Positions 52,729 through 60,855 of a stretch of 64,000 nucleotides of DNA are shown here, piece by piece; position 1 is the first letter of the stretch; each line of letters starts with the position of its first letter. Below the pieces are notes generated by a model. It ran no database searches. It saw only the letters and a list, made by a program, of their open reading frames with translations, and was not told the origin of the DNA. The stretch comes from Herpetosiphon geysericola (GTDB taxonomy: Bacteria > Chloroflexota > Chloroflexia > Chloroflexales > Herpetosiphonaceae), in the NCBI RefSeq assembly GCF_001306135.1, contig NZ_LGKP01000025.1, positions 124,001-188,000 on the forward strand. Reading direction: 5' to 3'. The position numbers and the translations under genes are program-made.

Positions 52729-53171
52729 TTTCGGCTTTGTTGATAGCGCTCATACACCCATTTTCGCGAACTAGGTTCTTCATACAAGTTGGCTAGATAG
52801 CTACAGAAGTTCTGGTCTTCATCATCAATATGATCGTAGACGGGATCGATTGCAGCAACAATCGCTGAACGTGATTTCCAATAACGCGTTTGCAGAATGC
52901 TGGTTGCATCAGTTTTGATGCTCAGCTTGCCAATAAACATTCCCGATACGTGGCTGATCTGCAAGTCGGGTGTAAAAGGGAGCACTATTTGATCAACGAG
53001 TAGATAAAGCTGATCAAACGCGAGCAAACCGATTAACACCTGCCCACCCTTAATTTTGCGTAAGACAGTGCCCATGCCAACGACCGCGCGCTGATCGCTT
53101 GGGTCGATAGGTAGTGCAAGTGCTGGAAGTTCGATGCTTGGCTCTAAACTGGGGTACTGCTCAAGTTGCAT
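52725..53171 (-). CDS. Domain A protein (paralogue of the N-terminal part of 56510-57316)
   Basis: 148 aa from the ATG at 53171 (AAGGAG 7 nt upstream). It has MQLEQYPS, then DQRAVVGMGTVLRK, LIGLLAFDQLYLLVD, a TRYWKSR segment, DPVYDHIDDEDQNFCSYLA and the end RKWVYERYQ. The same domain forms the first 155 residues of the protein at 56510. I do not recognise the family. Small, acidic and duplicated next to a barstar homologue, it could be an immunity-type protein. It closes a minus-strand unit 53616-53443-53171. Confidence 0.72.
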   Translation of the reverse strand: MQLEQYPSLEPSIELPALALPIDPSDQRAVVGMGTVLRKIKGGQVLIGLLAFDQLYLLVDQIVLPFTPDLQISHVSGMFIGKLSIKTDATSILQTRYWKSRSAIVAAIDPVYDHIDDEDQNFCSYLANLYEEPSSRKWVYERYQQSRN

Positions 53172-53200
53172 TAAATAGCTCCTTGCTTGGAATGTTCGTT

Positions 53201-53443
53201 TTAGCATAATTTTTTATAGTTCGGCCTAAACATTGATACTTGTAGATAGACCTTGGTCGAACAGATTGGGCAAATTCCACGTTTGAGATTGTATGGAAGC
53301 TGGGTTCCACAGGTTGAACAGATTGCCCACTCACAAAACCCATAATCAAAGCCAGCCCAATCAGGATCTTGCCTGGTCGGGATAGGCGATTGCGTGGATT
53401 TCCCACGGTTCCCACGCTTGATTCCCATCGGGTGTGTTCTCAT
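53201..53443 (-). CDS. Small zinc-ribbon protein
   Basis: 80 aa. Two CxxC pairs (ICSTC and ICPIC, residues about 42-63) suit one zinc ion. The N-terminal half is basic and unstructured. The ATG overlaps the stop codon of the 58-aa gene upstream (ATGA), which argues that this short frame is really translated. It ends 29 nt before the domain A gene. Function is unknown. Confidence 0.62.
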   Translation of the reverse strand: MRTHPMGIKRGNRGKSTQSPIPTRQDPDWAGFDYGFCEWAICSTCGTQLPYNLKRGICPICSTKVYLQVSMFRPNYKKLC

Positions 53444-53616
53444 AAAAAGCGGGTGGCATTACCCAAGAAAAAATGCGACTCGACAATTGGAACTTCGGTT
53501 CCGGGTAATGTCTGCCCAGCAAATACTCGTTGTAACACAGCTAATAATTCCTCATCGGGTAGTTCTTTTAATACCTTGATCAACGAATTGCGATCGGCTG
53601 GATTCAAAATCGACAT
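53440..53616 (-). CDS. 58-aa protein heading a small operon
   Basis: ATG at 53616 with AAGGA 5 nt upstream. It starts MSILNPADRNSLIKVLKELP and continues with acidic, helical residues (DEELLAVLQRVFAG), ending in a more hydrophobic tail (HFFLGNATRFL). Its stop codon shares bases with the start of the zinc-ribbon gene (ATGA). The ribosome site plus coupling make it credible despite its size. No function can be given. Confidence 0.6.
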   Translation of the reverse strand: MSILNPADRNSLIKVLKELPDEELLAVLQRVFAGQTLPGTEVPIVESHFFLGNATRFL

Positions 53617-53863
53617 ATTAATCCTTCTTTATTCAGAAATAGCTCTCTGCATTTGGGCATAACGCTCCAGTTTTAGCTCCAAAAAGCTTAATAAAAGCTA
53701 GCTTAGAGGTAGGATACTGAGAATTTCGAAGCCAAGCATATCCAACTATCTGGCCGATGTGCATACAGCGGGAGCTACCAACCCTTGAGGCTGCTGCCCT
53801 CGACGTGTTTGTGCTTTCCCCACAGGATGCATATTTTCGAGGCAATCCTTCCCTCATCATCCT

Positions 53864-55075
53864 TCAAACAGGCTTTTCCAGCTCTAGGAGCATCGCTTTG
53901 TTGACATAGCTCTGCGCGCTCAAATGATTGCAATAATCATCCAGCGTATCAGCAAAGCTCTGCCAGAGCAGCGCCCGCGTCACGGGGTCGCCAACGAGCG
54001 CGTCAAACTGCTGCTTTTTGGTTCGCTTGGCATGCGAGAGTCCTCCATAGACCCACAGATCAAACACCTGCCGCCGGGTTAGCGGCTTGTCGATCCTGTC
54101 GATCACGTTCCCTTTGGTATCGACGACCGGATACCGATCAACCAGCTCCGTAACTCCATCCAATACCATAGCGAATACGTTTTGATTTCCGAGATAAAGG
54201 CGGGCAGGCTCAGTGCCAATCGTTGCAGCTTTGTAGTATTGCGCGAGGTTTTCCAGCGAACATTCTTCGGTGTCGTCGATGAAGCAGCGCATGGTCAGCA
54301 CAAACGCAGCGGTTGCTTCGGAGCTTGGTCCTTTCGCTATCGCATTGAACAGATACTGGTCGTTGGCTGCGCGCGCTGACCGTATTTTGGCTTTGTTCCG
54401 ATGGTTTACTAGGGACTGGACAAAGGACAATTTCCATTGAGATCGCTTCTGATGGTTGTCGATGCGATCTTCCCATTGTTTGGCGTCGTTCTCGCGCTCC
54501 CTGATGTGTTGGACAAAGGATAAGCCCAACAGCGTATCCACCGTCTCATTAAAGCGCCGCAGGATAGCGATAAAGTGTTCAATGTTCGATGGCGTGGCGC
54601 GAGGGAACAGCGCACCGTGGACTACGAACCGATCGCGAATCGCCGCGATACGCTGAAATTGAAGATCCTCGGCATGGGCTTTCAGCGATTGCTTGAACGC
54701 AAGAAGCTCCGTTCTTGAGTCGCCCTCAATCCGAATCGTCAACATGGGGTCTATGCCGCTCCGATATTGCTCTGCGTTCGGCGGTGGCCCTGTGGTGGTG
54801 TGTACGAGCGCCATCCCTTGGTTGAGGAGCGCACCTTGGTCATAGTGAAGGGTTAACGTTGCCATCATCCCATAATCGATTTTGGTCATGCTCCGGTTAT
54901 ATGCGGTAATCGCGATCACCACGAATGTGCCTTCGTCTCCCATGGATGGGATGTAGGGACGGCGAATTTCGAGCGTATCCCCGATACAAATATCTGTGAG
55001 TGCTCGTCCACCGACATGCCAATCGGTTGGACCACGCTGCTCAACATGGACTATGTCAAAGGCTAAATTGTTCAT
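53864..55075 (-). CDS. 403-aa protein of unknown function
   Basis: ATG at 55075 with AGGGAG 5 nt upstream. Residues 1-100 look like a beta barrel (WHVGGRALTDICIGDTLEI, GTFVVIAITAYN). The rest is mostly helical, with a charged stretch around residues 195-240 and a C-terminal YGGLSHAKRTKKQQFDALVG. I do not recognise it. Its codon use (more CGG, CGC and GTC codons) is visibly different from the AT-rich barstar gene nearby, so the cluster is of mixed origin. It follows the APH-type kinase by 51 nt and may be its partner or cargo. Confidence 0.7.
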   Translation of the reverse strand: MNNLAFDIVHVEQRGPTDWHVGGRALTDICIGDTLEIRRPYIPSMGDEGTFVVIAITAYNRSMTKIDYGMMATLTLHYDQGALLNQGMALVHTTTGPPPNAEQYRSGIDPMLTIRIEGDSRTELLAFKQSLKAHAEDLQFQRIAAIRDRFVVHGALFPRATPSNIEHFIAILRRFNETVDTLLGLSFVQHIRERENDAKQWEDRIDNHQKRSQWKLSFVQSLVNHRNKAKIRSARAANDQYLFNAIAKGPSSEATAAFVLTMRCFIDDTEECSLENLAQYYKAATIGTEPARLYLGNQNVFAMVLDGVTELVDRYPVVDTKGNVIDRIDKPLTRRQVFDLWVYGGLSHAKRTKKQQFDALVGDPVTRALLWQSFADTLDDYCNHLSAQSYVNKAMLLELEKPV

Positions 55076-55126
55076 GGTATCTCCCTAGTCCCTGTTAGAT
55101 ATGGTTACGATTTACTGGACAAGCGT

Positions 55127-56164
55127 TCATGAGGCAAACATCGTCTGCAACAGCACGATAAATTGGCCTTGCTGCTGATACATCCATGCTTTGCTCGCTT
55201 GCATCCGCCGAATTGCCTGCTCTAAACTCGTGTGGCTCGGTAGGTCGGGCTTGCTGATGGCCCAAATCAGCGGGATGGCGGTGCGCAAGCCAATTAACTG
55301 GGGCATGGCGGCAATTTCCTGCGGGGTGAGCTTAATCCATTCTGCATAGCCACGGCAAAACTGCTCAGCCACCGCCCACGGGTTTGCCGGATTGCTATCA
55401 AGTTGCATGATCATCCGCAAAGCCATAGCCACATCGAGCGCGCGTGCTGCTGAGCAGGCAAATTCAAAATCGAGAATCGCGGCTACACGCCCGTAGCGCA
55501 TGAGGATGTTGGGTGGAGCAAAGTCGTTATGGCAAACCTGTTGCGGCAAACTGGGATATTCATTCGCCACAAACGCCATGAGGCTGGCTGCTTCGCTGCG
55601 CCACCACGCCCAGAGTTCAGCGTCGCTGGCCGAGCCGCCAAACTGTGCCGCCGAGAGTTGCAGCGGATCGTAGCGCGGCTGGGCATAGTTCAGCAATGCT
55701 TGAAACAGCGCATAGGGGCGACGCTCGCGCATTGGGCATGTTTGGAGCAGCGTTTGCAATTCACCAAGCGCCGTCCCCATTACATAGGCCCATTGGTTAA
55801 TGGTTGGGTGCTGTTGGCCGTTGGGTAGCAGCCGAAATTCTGGGGCTTCGCCAGTAATATACGGCGTTAGGGTGAATAATCCCTGCACTACCGAGCCTAG
55901 GTAAGAGATGCTACGAATCATTATCATTGGTACGGGCAAGGCAAATGAGCTGGGATGGCGGGCAAGCCACATTACCAGCTGATGCTCATAGAAAAGCCAA
56001 TCTTGACGCTCATACGGATAGCATTTCAAGACAAAATCGCCATTGGAGGCGCGAAGATGCAGACTAAGGTTATTGGCACTTGCGAGCTGGGCAACTACCT
56101 GAACAGGCTCGATTAAATCAAATGCCTGAATTGCCGCAGCAACGAATGGATTAATCTCGTGCAT
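55127..56164 (-). CDS. Aminoglycoside phosphotransferase (APH) family kinase
   Basis: 345 aa. It has the APH core: Lys in DFVLKCYPYE, the catalytic loop VCHNDFAPPNIL and the metal site AAILDFEFACSAARALDVAMAL. These kinases act on small molecules (aminoglycosides, homoserine, choline, fructosamine and others), and the substrate is not readable. It sits 29 nt after the domain B gene in a minus-strand operon. A second, decayed copy of its 3' end is at 52186-52228. Confidence 0.85.
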   Translation of the reverse strand: MHEINPFVAAAIQAFDLIEPVQVVAQLASANNLSLHLRASNGDFVLKCYPYERQDWLFYEHQLVMWLARHPSSFALPVPMIMIRSISYLGSVVQGLFTLTPYITGEAPEFRLLPNGQQHPTINQWAYVMGTALGELQTLLQTCPMRERRPYALFQALLNYAQPRYDPLQLSAAQFGGSASDAELWAWWRSEAASLMAFVANEYPSLPQQVCHNDFAPPNILMRYGRVAAILDFEFACSAARALDVAMALRMIMQLDSNPANPWAVAEQFCRGYAEWIKLTPQEIAAMPQLIGLRTAIPLIWAISKPDLPSHTSLEQAIRRMQASKAWMYQQQGQFIVLLQTMFAS

Positions 56165-56193
56165 GGTTGTTTGCGCTCCAAATATAGCGTTAC

Positions 56194-56526
56194 TCAGCCC
56201 AGCGTGTTCGGTAGATTCCGAAGTTGTAAAAATTCGATGCAGTTTGGCTTAAGTTCCGGCCAGCGACTGACAATCTGCGCAACAGCCGTTTGACATGCCT
56301 CATCGGAGTCAAGCAGGGCAGCTTGAGTGATGGCGAGCGCAGCTCTGACTTTTTCGATCTGATCTGCATAAAGCCATTCGCGCATAACTCGATAGATATC
56401 TGCGCCTCCCTGTTCATCCATCAGCCAGATTAAGCCTTCTACTTCTGCGGCAAAATGTTCTGGGGAGACTTTTTTCGTCAGCCTAATAAAGAGGTATTCA
56501 ATGGCTCGATCAATCGTCATATTCAT
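56194..56526 (-). CDS. Domain B protein
   Basis: 110 aa from the ATG at 56526, with GGGAGAG 7 nt upstream, which lies inside the end of the A+B gene (17-nt overlap). The domain reads MTIDRAIEYLFIRLTKK, then a WLMDEQGGADIYRVMREWL segment and SDEACQTAVAQIVSRWPELKP. The same domain is the C-terminal half of the upstream protein and the N-terminal part of the gene at 58663. All helical and acidic, with no known motif. The overlap suggests a duplication that kept translational coupling. Confidence 0.7.
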   Translation of the reverse strand: MNMTIDRAIEYLFIRLTKKVSPEHFAAEVEGLIWLMDEQGGADIYRVMREWLYADQIEKVRAALAITQAALLDSDEACQTAVAQIVSRWPELKPNCIEFLQLRNLPNTLG

Positions 56527-57316
56527 TTTTTGACTCTCCCTTACCGTAGTTTTTATGCCCCTCCCATATTTGTTGAAATGCGTAACACATTGGCTCAAGC
56601 TCGGGCCAGCGCCCAACAATTCGCGCGACAGTTGTTTGATAGGCCTCATCGGATGTAAGTAACAGAACTTCTTCGATCGAGAGCGCAACTTTAACTTTTT
56701 CCTTATCATCGGATTTAAGCCATTCGCGCATAATCCGATAGATATCTGAGCCATCATCATCCATAATCCAACTAAGGCATTGTAATGTTTCTGAAAAAAG
56801 GCTTGGCGGAGTATGCGGCGATAGGCGGCTCAATAGGTACTCTAAAACCTCATCAAGAGTGGTCGCTATGGGTTCTTTGGCTGGTTGATAGCGCTCATAG
56901 ATCCATTTTCGCCAATTTGGGTTTTGATAGCGGGAGGCTAGATAGCTGCAAAAGCTTTGTTCAGCATCATCAATCTGATCGTAAACGGGCTCGAGGTCGG
57001 CTACGGTTAATGGGCGCGATTTCCAATAGCGCGTTTGGATGAGGTTGGTTGCGCCAGCGTTGATACTCAGATTGCCCATAACTTTGCCCGATTCGTGGCG
57101 AATGGACAAGGCAGGTGTGAAAGGCATAACTTTGTTATCAACGAGTAAGTAGAGCTGATCAAACGCGAGCACGCCGATTAGTGCTTTGCCGCCATCAAGC
57201 TTGCGCAAGACTGTGCCCATGCCAACGACCGAGCGCTGATCGCCTGGAGCTGTAAGGAGCGCAAGTGCTGGAAGTTCGATGGTGGCTTCTCGACTGGGGT
57301 ACTGCTCAAGCTGCAT
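56510..57316 (-). CDS. Domain A + domain B protein
   Basis: 268 aa from the ATG at 57316 (AGAGGAG 7 nt upstream). Residues 1-155 are domain A (MQLEQYPS, VVGMGTVLRK, IGVLAFDQLYLLVD, TRYWKSR, DPVYDQ-type, RKWIYERYQ), close to the stand-alone copy at 52725. Residues 160-268 are domain B (LDEVLEYLLSRL, WIMDDDGSDIYRIMREWLKS, SDEAYQTTVARIVGRWPELEP). It is the founder-like full form of the family in this cluster. The function is unknown. Confidence 0.75.
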   Translation of the reverse strand: MQLEQYPSREATIELPALALLTAPGDQRSVVGMGTVLRKLDGGKALIGVLAFDQLYLLVDNKVMPFTPALSIRHESGKVMGNLSINAGATNLIQTRYWKSRPLTVADLEPVYDQIDDAEQSFCSYLASRYQNPNWRKWIYERYQPAKEPIATTLDEVLEYLLSRLSPHTPPSLFSETLQCLSWIMDDDGSDIYRIMREWLKSDDKEKVKVALSIEEVLLLTSDEAYQTTVARIVGRWPELEPMCYAFQQIWEGHKNYGKGESKNEYDD

Positions 57317-57400
57317 GTTGCTGCTCCTCTGGTTTTCCACAGACTCAGGATTTGCATATTTTCAGGCTCATCTTGGTTCGCTTAATAAGGTTTTTAGCTG

Positions 57401-57931
57401 CTACTCTTCATTATTGCTATCAAGTAACAAGGTAAAGCGATGTTTGACGAGAATTTTTTCTGGATGAATTGTCATATCGCTAATAAATTGCTCGACAACT
57501 AAAGGAAATAATTCATACTCTAAAGGCATAAATACATAGAGCCAATAAGGGCCTTCTCCTGTATTTCCTCTGTTGATTGAGCCAAGCATTGATGATGCAA
57601 TACTGACCATAAGCTCTTGAATAGATGGTTCGATTAAATCAAAATTTATCAATATAATGATAGTTAGATAATTTGGATAATCTATAAGCGCATAATCTGA
57701 AAAACAATCATTAAACGAATCCCAGGAATTCCAAAAATAATCTGGGAAATTAAATTTTTCTCTGGCTAAATCAAAAAAATCATTTTTACTTTGGATCGAA
57801 GCACCATCAATAGTTAAAATATTAACAAAATCTTTAAGGCTATCTTGTGCAGCAAGAATATCATCAATATTTGGTACAAAATACCAGTCTGGCTCCAATT
57901 TATTGAGTTGATCAACTGTTCCTGACAACAT
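57401..57931 (-). CDS. Barstar-family protein
   Basis: 176 aa. The core reads ILTIDGASIQSKNDFFDLAREKF, then NFPDYFWNSWDSFNDCFSDY, the barstar signature (barstar helix and the Phe-Pro-x-Tyr motif followed by Trp/Asn-rich residues). Barstars inhibit barnase-type ribonucleases; many act as immunity proteins to polymorphic toxins. It is longer than classical barstar (about 90 aa) because of extra residues at both ends. The gene is clearly more AT-rich than its surroundings, a sign of transfer. No toxin gene is in the window. Confidence 0.8.
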   Translation of the reverse strand: MLSGTVDQLNKLEPDWYFVPNIDDILAAQDSLKDFVNILTIDGASIQSKNDFFDLAREKFNFPDYFWNSWDSFNDCFSDYALIDYPNYLTIIILINFDLIEPSIQELMVSIASSMLGSINRGNTGEGPYWLYVFMPLEYELFPLVVEQFISDMTIHPEKILVKHRFTLLLDSNNEE

Positions 57932-57978
57932 ACTCCGTTCCTTATAACGAATGGCTAATTTATGCTCCAGTAGTTTGC

Positions 57979-58662
57979 TTATGATTGTCTATGCAAAAAA
58001 TCACGCCAGGCACTAATTGTTCTTTGAACATCGCTATGTGATTCGCCAGCCATAGAATCGAGATAGCGGCCTAGGTTAACGAAATCAACCTCTTTCAATG
58101 AATCGATTGCGACACTTCGACAAAGATAATAAGGATCACGTAACGCGGTGATAAAAAATGGAATATAGAATGGGTCACAACATTGCATAAATGATCTTAA
58201 TACGGCCACCCGAATATGTGATTCATGACCCATGACCAGTTTATAGAAAATCGGATCGACGAGTGTTGAAGGTTTATCATCTTTGAACTTAACTAAGCTA
58301 TTCACGGCAAAACGGCGAACATCTTCATCGGGATCATCAAGTAAGCTGATAATTAATGGTAAGGCCTGATGATCACGAACTATCCCAACATATTGACACG
58401 CAAATCCACGGCGTTTTGGTGAAGGATCATTGAGCATCGGATAAATCCACGGGCCACCTGGATCATGCAATTCTTCCAATGCACCTAAAATCTCAACGTC
58501 AAGGCCATCAATATTGGAATCACGACCCAAGGCCTTACGCAAAACTGGAATTGATACTGGGTCACCAAGGATTCCAACCAGTTCACAGGCTTCCAACGCC
58601 GCCCAAGTCGTTCCATCCTCAATGAGGGGCAAGAGATAAGGCAAACTCGCTGAGCCAGCAGC
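57979..58662 (-). pseudogene. HEAT-repeat part of a domain B-HEAT gene, split by an in-frame TAG
   Basis: About 227 codons in the same frame as 58663-59097, separated from it only by TAG. It encodes five or six HEAT repeats (SASLPYLLPLIEDGTTWAAL, GILGDPVSIPVLRKALGRD, LLDDPDEDVRRFAVNSLVKF and others). A TTG at 58644 could serve as a start but has no ribosome site. The sequence on both sides of the TAG (PILAVYQHPDMQTAKDAF, then AAGSASLPYLLPLIED) reads as one HEAT repeat, so the stop is probably a nonsense mutation in a 372-aa protein. Separate translation of the HEAT part is possible. Confidence 0.65.
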
Positions 58663-59097
58663 CTAAAAAGCGTCTTTTGCTGTCTGCATATCGGGGTGTT
58701 GATACACTGCAAGAATCGGTAGCCAGTTGGCTAATGATTGAATTGGTAGCCCTTTTCTGTTGCTATGTTTGGGAACTTTTTTATTCAGATCCCAAAGCAG
58801 CTGAAATTTATGACACATTGGTGCAAGTTCGGGCCAGCGTTCAACAATCCTTCTAATGGTTGCTTGGTATTCTTCATCTGAATCAAGTAAAAAAACCTCG
58901 TCAAGCGAGAGCGCAATTTTGACTTTTTCAATCTCATCAGAGTCGAGCCAGTTGCGCATGATTCGATGCATATCAGCACCATTATCATCAATAAGCCAGA
59001 CTAACTCTTCTACTATGTGCGCAAAAAGTTCTGGCGAGGCGTTTTTGTCCAGCCGCAACACGAGATATTCCAAAGCCTGATCAAGTGTGATAGTCAT
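58663..59097 (-). CDS. Domain B protein, N-terminal part of a split B-HEAT gene
   Basis: 144 aa from the ATG at 59097. Residues 1-105 are domain B (MTITLDQALEYLVLRLDK, WLIDDNGADMHRIMRNWLDS, SDEEYQATIRRIVERWPELAP). The last 40 residues (GLPIQSLANWLPILAVYQHP) already look like the first HEAT helix. It ends at TAG 58665-58663, after which the frame continues into HEAT repeats for 227 codons. The truncated protein alone could still be a working domain B unit, as at 56194. The ribosome site (AGGGG) is weak. Confidence 0.65.
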   Translation of the reverse strand: MTITLDQALEYLVLRLDKNASPELFAHIVEELVWLIDDNGADMHRIMRNWLDSDEIEKVKIALSLDEVFLLDSDEEYQATIRRIVERWPELAPMCHKFQLLWDLNKKVPKHSNRKGLPIQSLANWLPILAVYQHPDMQTAKDAF

Positions 59098-59613
59098 ACG
59101 CGCCCCTGTCGATTAGCTTCAGATTGCTATACTCGCTCCAGCGAGGATTAGTTCACCCGAAGGATGGCTTTGGGCTATTGGCTTTTGGACAGGAATAATC
59201 TGTGGAATCTGTGGCAAAAAACTTAACCTTCGCGATCTTCGCGGTTTCCATTCTTCGTGCTCTTCGTGTCCTTCGTGGATCGGAATGTTAACGCAGAGGC
59301 GCAGAGGAATATGGCTATGGGCTATTAGTTTGAGGAATTTCAATCCTAATCATCTGTGGAAATCTGTGGCTTAAAAAACTGATCATTCGTGCAATTTGTG
59401 CAATTCGTGGCTAAAAAATAAATCTTTGTGGTTTCCGAACTGCAAAGCCTATTTCGTTGCTAACGGGAGACGCAGGGGGGTTATATCCCTGCGTCTGCTA
59501 ATAGTTATGAGTTGGAATGTTGGTGCTTTCTCTATTGGCTCAAGATTTTGTGAATTGGCAATACCGCACCTTCGTGCTCTTCGTGTTCTTCGTGGTTTCA
59601 GCCTACTCTAGCC
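59098..59613. repeat. Gene-free gap with mosaic repeats
   Basis: 59197-59220 and 59351-59378 carry ATCTGTGGAAATCTGTGGC-type units (reverse of CCACAGATT). 59228-59282 and 59568-59600 carry CTTCGTG-type units (reverse of CACGAAG). 59465-59495 is an inverted pair (GACGCAGGG and CCCTGCGTC) related to the 52-bp repeat. I see no gene. Confidence 0.7.
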
Positions 59614-60837
59614 TTAGAATGTTTCGCCGCTGGCCAAATCTTGATCAACGAAGCTACGGGCGCTTACCACAACATTGCGGCCAATCGTATGGCCGGCGCT
59701 AACTCGCGCTGCCTTGCCAATCACGGTTAAACCAGTGTTCAACAATTGCGGTTGGGCAGCATTGGGCATGCCAATTGGGCCTTCGCCCACTTTGCAATCG
59801 CGGCCAATTACCACCTGTTTGTCAACCACACAGTTATCAAGCACCACACCTGGCTCAATCACGCTATCGGGCATAATGACCGAATCGCGGATAATTGCGC
59901 CTGCGCCAACCACAACTCCGGTGCCAATTACCGAGCCAGAAACATGGCCATCAACCCGACAACCATCGCAAAGCAAGCTGCGTTCGATCCGCGCTGAAGA
60001 GCCAAGCTGGGCGGCTGGGCGTTCAAACGAGCGCGTGCGCACCACCCACTCAGGATCATACAAATCGAGCGCTGGGGTTTCGGCCAGCAAGGCAATATTC
60101 GATTCGTAATAGGCTTGCACCGTGCCAACATCAGCCCAATAGCCATTGAAGGTATAGGCGCTAACATTGGCTTCGCTGACGATGCGCGGCAACATTTCGC
60201 TGCCAAAATCAACCGATTGATCACGATAGAGCAGATCGACCAAATATTCTTTGCGGAAGGCATATACGCCCATCGAGGCCAAGGCGCTGCTGGTACGGCG
60301 CGGCTTTTCTTCGAAGTTCGTCACCCGACCTTCGCCATCGACCGTGACCATGCCATAACGATAGGCTTCGTGCGGCGGCACGCTATGCACCGCCAAGGTA
60401 ACATCAGCGCCGCGCTGCATATGCAAATCGAGCAAAGGCCGATAATCCATCTTGTAGACGTGATCGCCAGCCAAAACCATCACATAATCAACGGGCCGTT
60501 CTTCGATCACATCGAGATGATAGCGAATGGCATCGGCAGTACCACGTTGCCAACCGCCGCCATCGGGCGTTGGAAAGGGGTGCAAGACCCGCACGCCGCC
60601 TTGCAAACGGTCGAGATCCCATGGCTTGCCTACACCAATATGCTCGTGCAACGAACGTGGCTGATGCTGCGAAAGCACGCCAACATCGTAAATACCCGAA
60701 TTAACACAATTCGAAAGCGTAAAATCGATAATTCGATATTTGCCAGCAAACGGTGTTGCCGCTGCTGCTCGGCCAGCGGTTAGCACGCTTAACGAAGGGC
60801 TTGCCCCACCAGCCATAATCAAAGCTAAAACACGCAT
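59614..60837 (-). CDS. GlgC paralogue with degraded active site (GlgD-like)
   Basis: 407 aa from the ATG at 60837 (GGGGAG 8 nt upstream), 18 nt after the intact glgC. The overall fold is that of ADP-glucose pyrophosphorylase: [51 protein letters not shown] and a left-handed beta-helix tail. But the nucleotide loop [10 protein letters not shown] is changed to GGASPSLSVL and RAKP to RAAA, losing the Arg and Lys that bind the phosphates. This pattern matches GlgD, the non-catalytic regulatory subunit in Firmicutes. It probably forms a heteromer with the neighbour. Confidence 0.85.
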   Translation of the reverse strand: MRVLALIMAGGASPSLSVLTAGRAAAATPFAGKYRIIDFTLSNCVNSGIYDVGVLSQHQPRSLHEHIGVGKPWDLDRLQGGVRVLHPFPTPDGGGWQRGTADAIRYHLDVIEERPVDYVMVLAGDHVYKMDYRPLLDLHMQRGADVTLAVHSVPPHEAYRYGMVTVDGEGRVTNFEEKPRRTSSALASMGVYAFRKEYLVDLLYRDQSVDFGSEMLPRIVSEANVSAYTFNGYWADVGTVQAYYESNIALLAETPALDLYDPEWVVRTRSFERPAAQLGSSARIERSLLCDGCRVDGHVSGSVIGTGVVVGAGAIIRDSVIMPDSVIEPGVVLDNCVVDKQVVIGRDCKVGEGPIGMPNAAQPQLLNTGLTVIGKAARVSAGHTIGRNVVVSARSFVDQDLASGETF

Positions 60838-60855
60838 ACTACACACTCCCCAGCA

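Noticed and set aside
53633-53860. 75-codon frame on the minus strand between two genes
   Set aside because: No ribosome site, Ser/Arg-rich composition and no similarity to neighbours; it may hold another relic but not a gene.
56190-56417. 75-codon frame on the minus strand inside the domain B gene
   Set aside because: It is the same alternative-frame shadow that recurs in each domain B copy because the copies are paralogous.
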